The notes under the pieces: model-generated
Databases searched by the model: none
What the model was told of the DNA's origin: nothing
Seen by the model: the letters and a program-made list of their open reading frames with translations, nothing else
DNA from: Pseudomonas chlororaphis
GTDB lineage: Bacteria; Pseudomonadota; Gammaproteobacteria; Pseudomonadales; Pseudomonadaceae
DNA: 64,000 nt
Assembly (NCBI RefSeq): GCF_000783395.1
Contig: NZ_JSFK01000001.1
Span: 725,673-789,672 of the forward strand
Reading direction: 5' to 3'
Shown: positions 17,714 through 26,394 of the stretch, piece after piece
How the letters are laid out: each line of letters starts with the position of its first letter
How positions within the stretch are numbered: the stretch's first letter is position 1
Position numbers and translations under genes: made by a program

Positions 17714-18535
17714 TCAGTAAAACATCGTCCGCGACTCTTCCAGATCGTCACACAGCGCTTTGTTTTCCGGATCAATCCCAAGCTTCCTGAACGCCGGAAC
17801 TGTCATCGGATCAATCCGCGCAAACGGATGATCGGTGTCCTTGTGACAATACAGGCTCGCCACTTGCACCAGATCGACGTAATCGATGGCCGTCGAGTCG
17901 CGCTTGAAGTCCTGATAGCGCCCCGGCAACTCCACCAGACGTTCCGGAAACTCCCAGACGCGCAACAACTTGTCGCCCAGCAACGGATGAATGTGATCGA
18001 TCACATGGTTGAGGCTGACCGGATCCGACAGCAGCTCATAGTGATCTTCTGCGTAGGTCAGAATCGGCAACACGCCGATCTGGTGCACCAGTCCGCCGAG
18101 GGCTGCCTGATCGGGTTTGAGTTGTGTGTAGCGGCGGCACAACGCATAACTGACCCCGGCAATTTCCAGGCTCTTGCGCCAGACTTCGCGCATCTTCTGT
18201 TCGACCACTTCGGAGCGGGCGTGGAAGATCTGCTCCATCACCAGACCGATCGCCAGGTTGCTGCTGTAGTTGATGCCTAGCCGGGTGATGGCGGTGTGCA
18301 GATCGGTAACTTCCTGTGCAGCGCGCAGCAGCGGGCTGTTGACCACTTTGATCAGGCGCGCCGACAGCGCCGTGTCCCGGCCGATCACTTTGCTCAGGTC
18401 GCTGACGCTGATTTCCGGGTCTTCAGCGGCCTTGCGAATCTGCAGGGCCACCTCCGGCAACGTGGGCAGAACCAGGTCATCGTTATCGATGGCCTCAACC
18501 AAATCCTGTTGGACTTTTTCCGCCAGTTCGCTCAT
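17714..18535 (-). CDS. HDOD-domain signalling protein
   Basis: A 273-residue cytoplasmic protein consisting almost entirely of one HDOD domain, starting LPTLPEVALQIRKAAEDPEI near residue 23. The characteristic VIGRDTALSARLIKVVNSPL and LGINYSSNLAIGLVM segments are present. The HD-type metal pair is replaced at GGLVHQIGVLPIL, as usual in HDOD proteins, so it is probably a non-enzymatic adaptor. Its cellular role cannot be read from the sequence. It lies 35 bases downstream of ygfZ and may share its transcript. Confidence 0.85.
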   Translation of the reverse strand: MSELAEKVQQDLVEAIDNDDLVLPTLPEVALQIRKAAEDPEISVSDLSKVIGRDTALSARLIKVVNSPLLRAAQEVTDLHTAITRLGINYSSNLAIGLVMEQIFHARSEVVEQKMREVWRKSLEIAGVSYALCRRYTQLKPDQAALGGLVHQIGVLPILTYAEDHYELLSDPVSLNHVIDHIHPLLGDKLLRVWEFPERLVELPGRYQDFKRDSTAIDYVDLVQVASLYCHKDTDHPFARIDPMTVPAFRKLGIDPENKALCDDLEESRTMFY

Positions 18536-18570
18536 TTAAACTCTCTAGGGTGTTGCAACAAATGCTGCGA

Positions 18571-19512
18571 TCAGCGCTGGATTTCGCGGTCGCGATCCAG
18601 TTCGTAAGGCAGGTCGAGCAGATGCAGCGCGGGACCTTCGAGGGTGCCCAGATGCAAATCACCGGCTTCGGCAGCTTCGGCCTGCAGCACCGCCAGGAGT
18701 TCAATGTTTTGCCCGGCCTTGGCGGCCAGCACCACTTCGCCGATGGAGCTGTTGTGGCTCGGCGCAAACAGTTGTGTGCCAGGCTCCGGCAAATCAGCAG
18801 CGTCCAGGCTCAGGCGATACAGACGACGCTTGAGTTTGCCCAGGTACTGCATGCGCGCGACGATTTCCTGGCCGGTGTAGCAGCCTTTCTTGAAGCTCAC
18901 GCCGCCAACGGCTTGCAGGTTGAGCATTTGCGGGATGAACAGCTCACGGGTACTTGGCATGACCTGACCGATACCGGCACGGATCTGGCCCAGCAGCCAT
19001 TGATTCAGCTCGGCTTCAGGCAGGGCTGCGGACAATTTGGCTTTGATCGCGTCAGTCTGATCGGCCGGTGCCCAGAGTTCGGCGCGATCCGGCGAGACGC
19101 GAATCGCGATCAGACCCTCATTACGCACAACGCTGTCGGTTTCGTCTGGCAAATTCAGGCCGAGGCTGCTCAGTGCGGCGTCGCCCGACCTCAGGCCAAA
19201 ACGCACCCAAGCGGCACTTTCGTCGGTCAGTTTCGATTTGGAGAACACTGCGTACTTTTTCAGGTCCGCCAGTTGCGGCTCCAGCAGCTCGCTGGCCATC
19301 GCCATAACCACGCCGTCACCTTCGAGCAAAATGCGGAAACTCGACTGCATCCGGCCTTTCTGTGTGCAACGGGCGCCGAGGCTGGCACGCGTGTCGCTGA
19401 GGTAATTGAGGTTGCAGGTCAACTGGCCTTGCAGGAATTTTCCGGCATCCGCGCCGCGAACCGCGAGAACGCCTTCATGAGACAGGGTGCAGAAAAAAGC
19501 AGAATCGGCCAT
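18571..19512 (-). CDS. ygfZ: YgfZ/GcvT-type folate-binding protein
   Basis: A 313-residue tetrahydrofolate-dependent protein of the YgfZ/Iba57 family, which helps maintain or assemble iron-sulfur enzymes such as MiaB. The family signature KGCYTGQE is present with Cys211, followed by IVARMQYLGKLKRRLY. It resembles the aminomethyltransferase GcvT but is shorter. It is divergent from sdhE, the same neighbourhood as in many gammaproteobacteria, linking Fe-S and succinate dehydrogenase maturation. Confidence 0.92.
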   Translation of the reverse strand: MADSAFFCTLSHEGVLAVRGADAGKFLQGQLTCNLNYLSDTRASLGARCTQKGRMQSSFRILLEGDGVVMAMASELLEPQLADLKKYAVFSKSKLTDESAAWVRFGLRSGDAALSSLGLNLPDETDSVVRNEGLIAIRVSPDRAELWAPADQTDAIKAKLSAALPEAELNQWLLGQIRAGIGQVMPSTRELFIPQMLNLQAVGGVSFKKGCYTGQEIVARMQYLGKLKRRLYRLSLDAADLPEPGTQLFAPSHNSSIGEVVLAAKAGQNIELLAVLQAEAAEAGDLHLGTLEGPALHLLDLPYELDRDREIQR

Positions 19513-19662
19513 GGGTCATCGCAGGGTAAATAGACTGGGGCACATCATAAGGGCGCGTCGGTGAAATGGGTAGTTGATAAAGGATCGGTGGTGCCCGACC
19601 AAAGCCGACTGTGCGACCCGTCTCGGGGCTGTATACTTGCCGCCAAATTTGAGGAGGGCCCC

Positions 19663-19917
19663 ATGGTCGAACAAGTTGAACTGAATCGCCTGTTTTGGCA
19701 CAGCCGTCGCGGCATGCTTGAGCTTGACGTGTTGCTGGTGCCGTTCGTGCAGGAGGTTTACGCGACGTTGAACCAGGTGGATCGCGATCTGTATGTGCGT
19801 CTGCTGACGTGCGAGGATCAGGACATGTTCGGCTGGTTCATGGAGCGCAGCGAGTCCGAAGATCCGGAACTGCAGCGCATGGTTCGCATGATTCTGGACC
19901 GTGTTCAGCCCAAGTAA
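19663..19917 (+). CDS. sdhE: Succinate dehydrogenase flavinylation factor SdhE
   Basis: An 84-residue factor that assists covalent FAD attachment to SdhA. The diagnostic RRGMLELD sequence (the RGxxE motif) is at residues 14-21, and the C-terminal helical segment [14 protein letters not shown] is typical. GAGGAGG precedes the ATG at 19663; a longer frame upstream has no family resemblance. The stop overlaps the GTG start of ygfX by 17 bases. Confidence 0.95.
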   Translation: MVEQVELNRLFWHSRRGMLELDVLLVPFVQEVYATLNQVDRDLYVRLLTCEDQDMFGWFMERSESEDPELQRMVRMILDRVQPK

Positions 19918-20353
19918 CACGTTCGAATGCCGCTGGCATGCCTCACGGCAGTTGCTGGCGGCGTATCTGTTGGCCCAGGCGTTCGCACTGGGTGCGTTGT
20001 TTCTGCTTTCTATTCCACTCTGGGCCAGTCTGCTCGGGGCTTTTGGCTGTCTGCTGCATGGCTTCTGGGTGTTGCCTCGGCAGATTCTGCTGAGTCATCC
20101 CAAGGCGTTTCGTGGAGTGCGTCGGGACGCCGATGGCTGGCAGTTGTGGAATCAGGCGAAGGGCTGGCAAGCGGTGCAACTGCGCCCGGACAGTCTGGCG
20201 CTACCGCTGATTGTGGTGCTGAGATTCAGATTGCGCGGCGAATGGTGGGTCAGATCGATCTGCGTGCCACGGGACTCGCAGACGGCGGATCTGCACCGAC
20301 GCCTGCGAGTACGGCTCAAGTTCAGCCGACGTAGGTGGGCGGCACCAGAATAG
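19901..20353 (+). CDS. ygfX: YgfX/CptA-like membrane protein
   Basis: A 150-residue protein with two adjacent hydrophobic helices (about residues 16-60) and a basic, arginine-rich cytoplasmic tail ending [13 protein letters not shown]. Size, two-helix architecture and its position overlapping sdhE match YgfX, described in E. coli both as the toxin partner of YgfY/SdhE and as an inner-membrane partner of succinate dehydrogenase assembly. The GTG at 19901 is the only start giving the full helix pair together with translational overlap. Its tail overlaps the 3' end of the convergent nadB by 32 bases. Confidence 0.8.
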   Translation: MFSPSNTFECRWHASRQLLAAYLLAQAFALGALFLLSIPLWASLLGAFGCLLHGFWVLPRQILLSHPKAFRGVRRDADGWQLWNQAKGWQAVQLRPDSLALPLIVVLRFRLRGEWWVRSICVPRDSQTADLHRRLRVRLKFSRRRWAAPE

Positions 20354-21938
20354 TGTCGAGCGCTTCGGGCAGCATGTCCGGATAGTCGAGGGTGTAATGC
20401 AGGCCGCGACTCTCCTTGCGCTCCATGGCTGATCGGATCATCAGTTCGGCCACTTGTGCCAGATTGCGCAACTCGATCAGATCGCGGCTGACTTTATAGT
20501 TGCTGTAGAACTCGTCGATCTCGTCCAGCAGCAGGCGCACGCGGTGTTGAGCCCGTTGCAGGCGCTTGTTGGTGCGCACGATGCCGACGTAGTCCCACAT
20601 GAATCGCCGCAGTTCATCCCAGTTGTGCGCGATGATCACGTCTTCGTCGGAATCGGTCACCTGGCTGGCGTCCCACGCGGGCAGGGCACTTGGCGCGGCG
20701 ATATCGTCCAGCTGCGCGAGAATGTCCGCCGCGGCCGAGCGGGCATAGACGAAACATTCGAGCAGCGAGTTGCTAGCCATGCGGTTAGCGCCATGCAGGC
20801 CGGTGAAGCTGGTTTCACCAATCGCATACAGGCCGGGAACATCGGTGCGGCCGTTCTGATCGACCATCACACCACCGCAGGTGTAGTGCGCGGCGGGTAC
20901 CACCGGGATTGGCTGCTTGGTGATGTCGATGCCGAACCCGAGACAGCGCTCATAAACAGTCGGGAAGTGGGTCTTGATGAACGATTCGGGCTTGTGGCTG
21001 ATATCGAGATAGACGCAGTCGACGCCCAGACGCTTCATTTCATGGTCGATGGCCCGCGCGACGATGTCGCGTGGTGCCAGCTCGGCGCGCTTGTCGAAGC
21101 GAGACATGAAGCGTTCGCCATTGGGCAGCTTCAAATGGGCGCCTTCGCCGCGCAGGGCTTCGGTGATCAGAAAACTCTTGGCTTGCGGGTGATACAGGCA
21201 GGTGGGGTGGAACTGGTTGAATTCCAGGTTCGCCACGCGGCAGCCCGAACGCCAGGCCATGGCGATGCCATCACCGCAGGCGCCGTCGGGGTTACTGGTA
21301 TAGAGGTAGACCTTGGCGGCACCGCCCGAGGCCAGAATCACGAAGCGTGCGCCGTAGGTGTCGACCTCGCCGGTTTTGCGATTGAGTACATAGGCGCCGA
21401 GGCAGCGCTCGCCTTCCATGCCCAAGCGACGTTCGGTGATCAGGTCGACGGCAACGCGCTGCTCCAGCAGCTCGATGTTCGAACGTTCTTTGGCCTGGGC
21501 CAGCAAGGTTTTGAAGATGGCGGCGCCGGTGGCGTCGGCGGCGTGGATGATGCGTCGGTGGCTGTGACCGCCCTCGCGGGTCAGGTGGAATTCGAATCCG
21601 CCGTCCTCAGTGCCGGACTGATCGTCGCGGGTGAAGGGGACGCCTTGATCGATCAGCCACTGGATGGCTTCGCGGCTGTGCTCCACGGTGAAGCGTACGG
21701 CGTCTTCATGACACAGGCCGCCGCCCGCATTCAGGGTGTCATCGACATGGGATTCGACAGTATCGGTGTCGTCGAGTACGGCAGCGACGCCACCTTGAGC
21801 CCAGAACGTCGAGCCGTTGGCCAGATCGCCTTTGCTCAATACGGCAATGCGCAAATGACCCGGCAGGGTCAGCGCGAGACTCAAACCGGCAGCACCGCTG
21901 CCTATGACCAGAACATCATGTTGGAATTGTTGGCTCAT
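20322..21938 (-). CDS. nadB: L-aspartate oxidase
   Basis: A 538-residue FAD enzyme that oxidises L-aspartate to iminoaspartate, the first step of NAD synthesis. The FAD-binding motif [13 protein letters not shown] is at residues 11-23, with [14 protein letters not shown] after it. Substrate-site sequences [16 protein letters not shown] and HTDG-like [17 protein letters not shown] follow, and [26 protein letters not shown] closes the flavin fold. The start at 21938 gives the normal length; an upstream extension is not conserved-looking. It is divergent from algU, the classical nadB-rpoE order of gammaproteobacteria. Confidence 0.96.
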   Translation of the reverse strand: MSQQFQHDVLVIGSGAAGLSLALTLPGHLRIAVLSKGDLANGSTFWAQGGVAAVLDDTDTVESHVDDTLNAGGGLCHEDAVRFTVEHSREAIQWLIDQGVPFTRDDQSGTEDGGFEFHLTREGGHSHRRIIHAADATGAAIFKTLLAQAKERSNIELLEQRVAVDLITERRLGMEGERCLGAYVLNRKTGEVDTYGARFVILASGGAAKVYLYTSNPDGACGDGIAMAWRSGCRVANLEFNQFHPTCLYHPQAKSFLITEALRGEGAHLKLPNGERFMSRFDKRAELAPRDIVARAIDHEMKRLGVDCVYLDISHKPESFIKTHFPTVYERCLGFGIDITKQPIPVVPAAHYTCGGVMVDQNGRTDVPGLYAIGETSFTGLHGANRMASNSLLECFVYARSAAADILAQLDDIAAPSALPAWDASQVTDSDEDVIIAHNWDELRRFMWDYVGIVRTNKRLQRAQHRVRLLLDEIDEFYSNYKVSRDLIELRNLAQVAELMIRSAMERKESRGLHYTLDYPDMLPEALDTILVPPTYVG

Positions 21939-22215
21939 TACAGGATTCCGCTCAAAGCGACCCGGGTCGGGGGTGGAGCAAGACAGCTGGATCGGCGAGT
22001 CAAGACAGCCACACAGCCCACTAGTATATAGAGGGGTGGGGCGGCACAATAGCCGCGCCGATATGGCATTGTGAAACTACTGTGACGGGAAAAACGGGTG
22101 CTTCGTCGGAAGTTTTTTTCCCTGGTTGGGGGAAAAGGCGACTGTATCGGCGCTGAAACAGACCTTTTCTGCACAGGGTTGCCCAATGTCGGGTGGCGAC
22201 GGCTATAAATAATTG

Positions 22216-22244
22216 GAACTTTTGCCAAAGGCCCAAGATCAATA
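22216..22244 (+). promoter_or_regulatory. Distal sigma-22 (AlgU) promoter candidate
   Basis: GAACTT (22216-22221), a 17-base spacer and TCAATA (22239-22244) fit the AlgU/RpoE-type consensus GAACTT-N16/17-TCtgA. It lies about 250 bases upstream of algU and points toward it, consistent with autoregulation. Confidence 0.6.
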
Positions 22245-22409
22245 GTCGGTGCCAGAGATAAGGGACAGTGTCGGCTTCAGTGCGGAATCTGCGGTTGGAT
22301 TCCTGCCGGCGAAACCGATGACAAGATTATTCGCGCAGCCGGTTTATCCCGAGCTGCGTTTTTCGTGCGTGCCAAATCAGAGCTCGCAGGAAACTTGCCT
22401 GGAGGGGGA

Positions 22410-22437
22410 GAACTTTTGCGAAAAGCCCGAGTCTATG
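22410..22437 (+). promoter_or_regulatory. Proximal sigma-22 (AlgU) promoter candidate
   Basis: GAACTT (22410-22415), a 16-base spacer and TCTATG (22432-22437) form a second extracytoplasmic-stress promoter about 58 bases before the algU start codon. Tandem autoregulated promoters are known for algU in P. aeruginosa. Confidence 0.65.
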
Positions 22438-22495
22438 TTTGCAAGTCTGGTCGTTTAGTTATGCAAGTCTCCTTCGGGCTTATCGAGGAGTGTTC

Positions 22496-23077
22496 ATGCT
22501 AACCCAGGAAGAGGATCAGCAGCTGGTCGAGCGCGTTCAGCGCGGCGACAAGCGAGCTTTCGATCTGTTGGTGCTGAAGTATCAGCACAAGATTCTCGGG
22601 TTGATCGTGCGTTTCGTGCACGACACCCATGAAGCCCAGGACGTGGCTCAGGAAGCCTTTATCAAGGCGTATCGAGCACTTGGAAACTTTCGCGGCGACA
22701 GTGCGTTTTATACGTGGCTGTACCGTATTGCCATTAACACGGCGAAGAATTACCTGGTTTCACGCGGCCGCCGGCCGCCGGATAGCGATGTAAGTTCAGA
22801 GGATGCAGAGTTCTATGATGGCGATCATGGCCTCAAGGATCTCGAGTCTCCAGAACGTGCACTGCTGCGGGATGAGATCGAAGGCACCGTCCATCGAACC
22901 ATTCAGCAACTGCCAGAGGATTTGCGTACGGCTTTAACTTTACGTGAATTCGATGGTCTGAGTTACGAGGACATTGCGAGCGTCATGCAATGTCCGGTGG
23001 GTACCGTGCGCTCCCGGATTTTCCGCGCTCGGGAGGCCATCGATAAAGCCCTGCAGCCGTTGTTGCAGGAAAACTGA
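22496..23077 (+). CDS. algU: Envelope-stress sigma factor AlgU (AlgT/RpoE/sigma-22)
   Basis: A 193-residue ECF sigma factor, exactly the usual length. Region 2 (LVLKYQHKILGLIVRFVHDTHEAQDVAQEAF and FYTWLYRIAINTAKNYL) covers about residues 22-95; region 4 (LREFDGLSYEDIASVMQCPVGTVRSRIFRAREAI) covers about 150-187. It directs transcription of alginate and envelope-stress genes when freed from MucA. GAGGAG precedes the ATG. It is first in the algU-mucA-mucB-mucD cluster and is likely autoregulated through the two GAACTT promoters upstream. Confidence 0.97.
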   Translation: MLTQEEDQQLVERVQRGDKRAFDLLVLKYQHKILGLIVRFVHDTHEAQDVAQEAFIKAYRALGNFRGDSAFYTWLYRIAINTAKNYLVSRGRRPPDSDVSSEDAEFYDGDHGLKDLESPERALLRDEIEGTVHRTIQQLPEDLRTALTLREFDGLSYEDIASVMQCPVGTVRSRIFRAREAIDKALQPLLQEN

Positions 23078-23107
23078 GACAGCGGCGACAGCCAAGAGAG
23101 GAACGCC

Positions 23108-23695
23108 ATGAGTCGTGAAGCCCTGCAGGAATCGCTGTCCGCAGTGATGGATAACGAAGCGGACGAACTGGAATTGCGTCGGGTGCTCAATGCACTGGAC
23201 GACGTAGAAACCCGTGAGACCTGGGCTCGTTACCAGATCGCTCGGGCAGCCATGCACAAGGATCTGCTGCTGCCACGTCTGGACATCGCTGCGGCAGTGT
23301 CTGCTGCACTGGAAGACGAAACGGCTCCGGCCAAAGTATCTCGCAGCCCATGGCGCAACCTCGGCCGTCTGGCTGTTGCAGCCTCGGTGACTGTTGCCGT
23401 GCTGGCTGGTGTTCGCCTGTACAACCAGGACGAAATCGCTGGCGTCGAACTGGCTCAGCAATCCAATCAGCCAACCCTGGCGACCCCACAGGTCAAAGGT
23501 CCGGCTGTTCTGGCAGGCTATAGTGAGAGCTCGGAAGCCACTGGCCCGATGGCCAACGGCGTATTGCAAGGTCAACCAGGCTGGCATGATCAGCGTCTGC
23601 CAGGTTATCTGCGCCAGCACGCTCAACAGGCTGCACTGAAAGGCACTGAAAGCGCACTGCCATATGCGCGTGCAGCAAGTCTGGAAAACCGTTAA
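23108..23695 (+). CDS. mucA: Anti-sigma factor MucA
   Basis: A 195-residue inner-membrane protein that sequesters AlgU. The cytoplasmic RseA-type domain (SREALQESLSAVMDNEADELELRR) spans about residues 1-80, one membrane segment lies near 83-103 (LGRLAVAASVTVAVLAGV), and the periplasmic C-terminal domain binds MucB. Regulated proteolysis releases AlgU. The reading frame is intact, with no sign of the truncations found in mucoid isolates. AGAGAGGAACGCC precedes the ATG, 30 bases after algU. Confidence 0.95.
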   Translation: MSREALQESLSAVMDNEADELELRRVLNALDDVETRETWARYQIARAAMHKDLLLPRLDIAAAVSAALEDETAPAKVSRSPWRNLGRLAVAASVTVAVLAGVRLYNQDEIAGVELAQQSNQPTLATPQVKGPAVLAGYSESSEATGPMANGVLQGQPGWHDQRLPGYLRQHAQQAALKGTESALPYARAASLENR

Positions 23696-23703
23696 GGAGG
23701 ATC

Positions 23704-24669
23704 ATGCGCGCCATACCTCTACTTTCGCTTCTGCTCAGTGGCTGGTTCATTGTTCCAGCCCATGCTGATGAGGCCCAGGACTGGTTGACCCGTCTGGGCC
23801 AGGCCGAGCAGCAGCAGAGCTTTCACGGCACATTCGTTTACGAGCGTAACGGTAGCTTTTCTACCCATAACATCTGGCATCGCGTCCAGAATGGCCAGGT
23901 CCGCGAGCGTTTACTCCAGCTCGACGGTTCGGCACAGGAAGTCGTGCGCATTGATGGGCATACTCAATGCGTCAGCGGCACCCTGATAGCCGGGCTGGGG
24001 GATTCTCCCAACTCAGCCGCTCGTCCTCTCGACCCGCAAAAGCTGAAAAACTGGTATGACCTTGCCGTCATCGGCAAATCGCGCGTGGCTGGGCGGGACG
24101 CAGTGATTGTATCGCTGACGCCTCGCGATCAGCATCGCTACGGTTTTGAGCTGCACCTGGACAAGCAAACCGGCCTGCCGTTGAAGTCGTTGTTGCTGAA
24201 CGACAAAGGGCAACTGCTCGAACGCTTCCAGTTCACCAGTCTTGTTACTGATGAAGTCCCTTCGGACAAAGACTTGCAGGCCGACGCCGACTGTAAAGCG
24301 ATTACGCTCGACAGCGACAAGGCTTCGGCGGTCAAGACTGCGCAAGTCTGGCACTCTGACTGGCTACCGCCGGGCTTCGAATTGACCAGCAGTAACTCGC
24401 ACAAAGATCCGGAAACCAAGACTCAGGTCAGCAGCTTGCTGTATGACGACGGTCTGGCGCGTTTTTCGGTTTTCCTTGAGCCATTGAACGGCGCAACCGT
24501 CACCGACACTCGGACTCAATTGGGCCCAACCGTTGCCGTTTCCCGTCGCCTGACAACGCCTCAAGGCGAAATGATGGTGACAGTGGTCGGCGAGATCCCG
24601 ATTGGCACCGCCGAACGAATTGCTCTGTCGATGCGTAATACCGATGGCGCTGCAACCAGCAAGCAGTGA
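23704..24669 (+). CDS. mucB: Periplasmic sigma-factor regulator MucB (RseB)
   Basis: A 321-residue periplasmic protein with signal peptide MRAIPLLSLLLSGWFIVPAHA. The large N-terminal lipid-sensing domain begins DWLTRLGQAEQQQSFHGTFVYERNG and the smaller MucB/RseB C-terminal domain lies at about residues 220-315. It binds the periplasmic part of MucA and protects it from cleavage. A strong AAGGAGG ribosome-binding site sits 8 bases after mucA. The next gene is mucD, not mucC. Confidence 0.95.
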   Translation: MRAIPLLSLLLSGWFIVPAHADEAQDWLTRLGQAEQQQSFHGTFVYERNGSFSTHNIWHRVQNGQVRERLLQLDGSAQEVVRIDGHTQCVSGTLIAGLGDSPNSAARPLDPQKLKNWYDLAVIGKSRVAGRDAVIVSLTPRDQHRYGFELHLDKQTGLPLKSLLLNDKGQLLERFQFTSLVTDEVPSDKDLQADADCKAITLDSDKASAVKTAQVWHSDWLPPGFELTSSNSHKDPETKTQVSSLLYDDGLARFSVFLEPLNGATVTDTRTQLGPTVAVSRRLTTPQGEMMVTVVGEIPIGTAERIALSMRNTDGAATSKQ

Positions 24670-24761
24670 GCTGATTTCAGTCATTACCACTTCTTCGTCG
24701 AGACGTAGATGAAATGTTTGCTGAGCATTTTCATTTGCAAATAGCCCGGAAATTTTTTATA

Positions 24762-24785
24762 GGTCAGAGCCTCACGGCTCTGGCC
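24762..24785 (+). terminator. Hairpin between mucB and mucD
   Basis: GGTCAGAGCC and GGCTCTGGCC form a 10-base stem (one G-U pair) around the loop TCAC, followed by the T-rich TTGTTTGTTG. It could partly terminate mucB transcripts or act as a processing site, lowering or separating mucD expression. Confidence 0.5.
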
Positions 24786-24879
24786 TTGTTTGTTGTTGCC
24801 GGAACAAAAATGCCGGTCGGTGGTTTCCGGTGTTCCTTGCTCCATATCGCTTAACCCTGCTCGTCGTAACGGGAGCTGT

Positions 24880-26313
24880 ATGTCGATACCAAGTTTGAAA
24901 TCTTATCTCTCCATTTTCGCCACCGTGCTGTTGCTCGGTCAGGCAGTCCCTGCTGCACAAGCGGCCGATCTGCCTGACTTCACCCAATTGGTCGAACAAG
25001 CTTCGCCAGCGGTAGTGAACATCAGTACCACGCAAAAACTGCCGGATCGCAAAGTGAACCAGCAGATGCCTGATCTGGAAGGTCTGCCGCCGATGCTGCG
25101 CGAGTTCTTCGAACGTGGCATGCCGCCTCAACAGCGCTCGCCGGGCGGTGGTGGTCGTCAGCGTGAAGCGCAGTCGCTGGGCTCGGGCTTCATCATCTCT
25201 CCGGATGGCTACATCCTGACCAACAACCATGTAATTGCGGATGCTGACGAGATCCTCGTGCGTCTGGCTGATCGCAGCGAAATGAAAGCCAAGCTGATCG
25301 GCACCGACCCACGTTCCGACGTGGCCCTGCTGAAAATCGAAGGCAAGGATCTGCCGGTGCTCAAACTCGGCAAGTCTCAAGATCTGAAGGCCGGCCAGTG
25401 GGTCGTGGCAATCGGTTCGCCGTTCGGCTTCGACCACACCGTGACCCAAGGCATCGTCAGTGCCGTCGGCCGCAGCCTGCCGAACGAGAACTACGTGCCG
25501 TTCATTCAGACTGACGTGCCGATCAACCCGGGTAACTCTGGTGGTCCGCTGTTCAACCTGAATGGTGAAGTGGTCGGCATCAACTCGCAGATCTACACCC
25601 GATCGGGCGGCTTCATGGGCGTGTCGTTCGCGATCCCGATCGATGTGGCGATGGACGTTTCCAATCAGTTGAAGAGCGGCGGCAAGGTCAGCCGTGGCTG
25701 GCTGGGCGTGGTTATCCAGGAAGTGAACAAGGATCTGGCCGAGTCGTTCGGTCTGGATAAACCGGCCGGTGCGCTGGTTGCGCAGATTCAGGATGACGGC
25801 CCGGCAGCCAAGGGTGGCCTGCAAGTCGGTGACGTGATCTTGAGCATGAACGGCCAGCCAATCGTCATGTCTGCTGACCTGCCACATCTGGTCGGCGCGC
25901 TGAAGGCTGGCGCCAAAGCCAATCTGGAAGTGATTCGTGAAGGAAAACGCAAGAATGTCGAGCTGACCGTCGGCGCGATCCCGGACGAAGACAAGGAACT
26001 GGATGCGCTGCCGAAGTCCGGCACTGAAAGCACCAGTAATCGCCTCGGTGTTTCGGTAGGCGAACTGACTGCCGAGCAGAAGAAAACCTACGACCTCAAA
26101 GGTGGTGTGGTGATCAAGGAAGTGCAGGACGGTCCTGCGGCGTTGATCGGTCTGCAGCCAGGTGACGTGATCACGCACCTGAACAACCAGGCCATCGGCT
26201 CCACCAAGGAGTTCGGCGAGATCGCCAAAGCGCTGCCGAAGAATCGTTCGGTGTCGATGCGCGTACTGCGTCAAGGTCGCGCCAGCTTCATCACCTTCAA
26301 ACTGGCTGAATAA
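24880..26313 (+). CDS. mucD: Periplasmic serine protease MucD (DegP/HtrA type)
   Basis: A 477-residue HtrA protease with signal peptide MSIPSLKSYLSIFATVLLLG...AQA. The catalytic triad is His117 (LTNNHVIAD), Asp147 (DPRSDVALLKIE) and Ser220 (INPGNSGGPLFN). Two PDZ domains follow at about residues 260-350 and 380-470 (RGWLGVVIQEV; NRLGVSVGEL). It removes misfolded envelope proteins and dampens AlgU activation. GGGAGC precedes the ATG at 24880; the 210-base gap after mucB contains a hairpin and may contain an internal promoter. Confidence 0.95.
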   Translation: MSIPSLKSYLSIFATVLLLGQAVPAAQAADLPDFTQLVEQASPAVVNISTTQKLPDRKVNQQMPDLEGLPPMLREFFERGMPPQQRSPGGGGRQREAQSLGSGFIISPDGYILTNNHVIADADEILVRLADRSEMKAKLIGTDPRSDVALLKIEGKDLPVLKLGKSQDLKAGQWVVAIGSPFGFDHTVTQGIVSAVGRSLPNENYVPFIQTDVPINPGNSGGPLFNLNGEVVGINSQIYTRSGGFMGVSFAIPIDVAMDVSNQLKSGGKVSRGWLGVVIQEVNKDLAESFGLDKPAGALVAQIQDDGPAAKGGLQVGDVILSMNGQPIVMSADLPHLVGALKAGAKANLEVIREGKRKNVELTVGAIPDEDKELDALPKSGTESTSNRLGVSVGELTAEQKKTYDLKGGVVIKEVQDGPAALIGLQPGDVITHLNNQAIGSTKEFGEIAKALPKNRSVSMRVLRQGRASFITFKLAE

Positions 26314-26334
26314 TCCAGCGGCAGGGTAAAAAAG

Positions 26335-26362
26335 AAACCGCCTCGAAAGAGACGGTTTTTTT
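26335..26362 (+). terminator. Rho-independent terminator after mucD
   Basis: A stem of AACCGCCTC and GAGACGGTT around GAAA (one bulged base) is followed by a run of seven T. It ends the algU-mucD transcript and faces the convergent bepA gene. Confidence 0.8.
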
Positions 26363-26394
26363 ATGCCTGAAGCTTTTGTCCCGGTGGGTAACGA

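Larger units (their letters stand above)
21939..22495. promoter_or_regulatory. nadB-algU intergenic control region
   Basis: A 557-base non-coding stretch. Two GAACTT-type sigma-22 promoter candidates read toward algU (22216-22244 and 22410-22437). The last 120 bases form the algU leader and end in GAGGAG before the ATG at 22496. Short reading frames here have no credible start or family resemblance. No nadB promoter was assigned. Confidence 0.6.

Noticed and set aside
22249..22458. 69-codon frame upstream of algU
   Set aside because: It overlaps both sigma-22 promoter candidates and the product resembles nothing; treated as leader sequence.
24772..26274. 500-codon open frame antisense to mucD
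   Set aside because: Shadow of mucD; no recognisable domain or ribosome-binding site.
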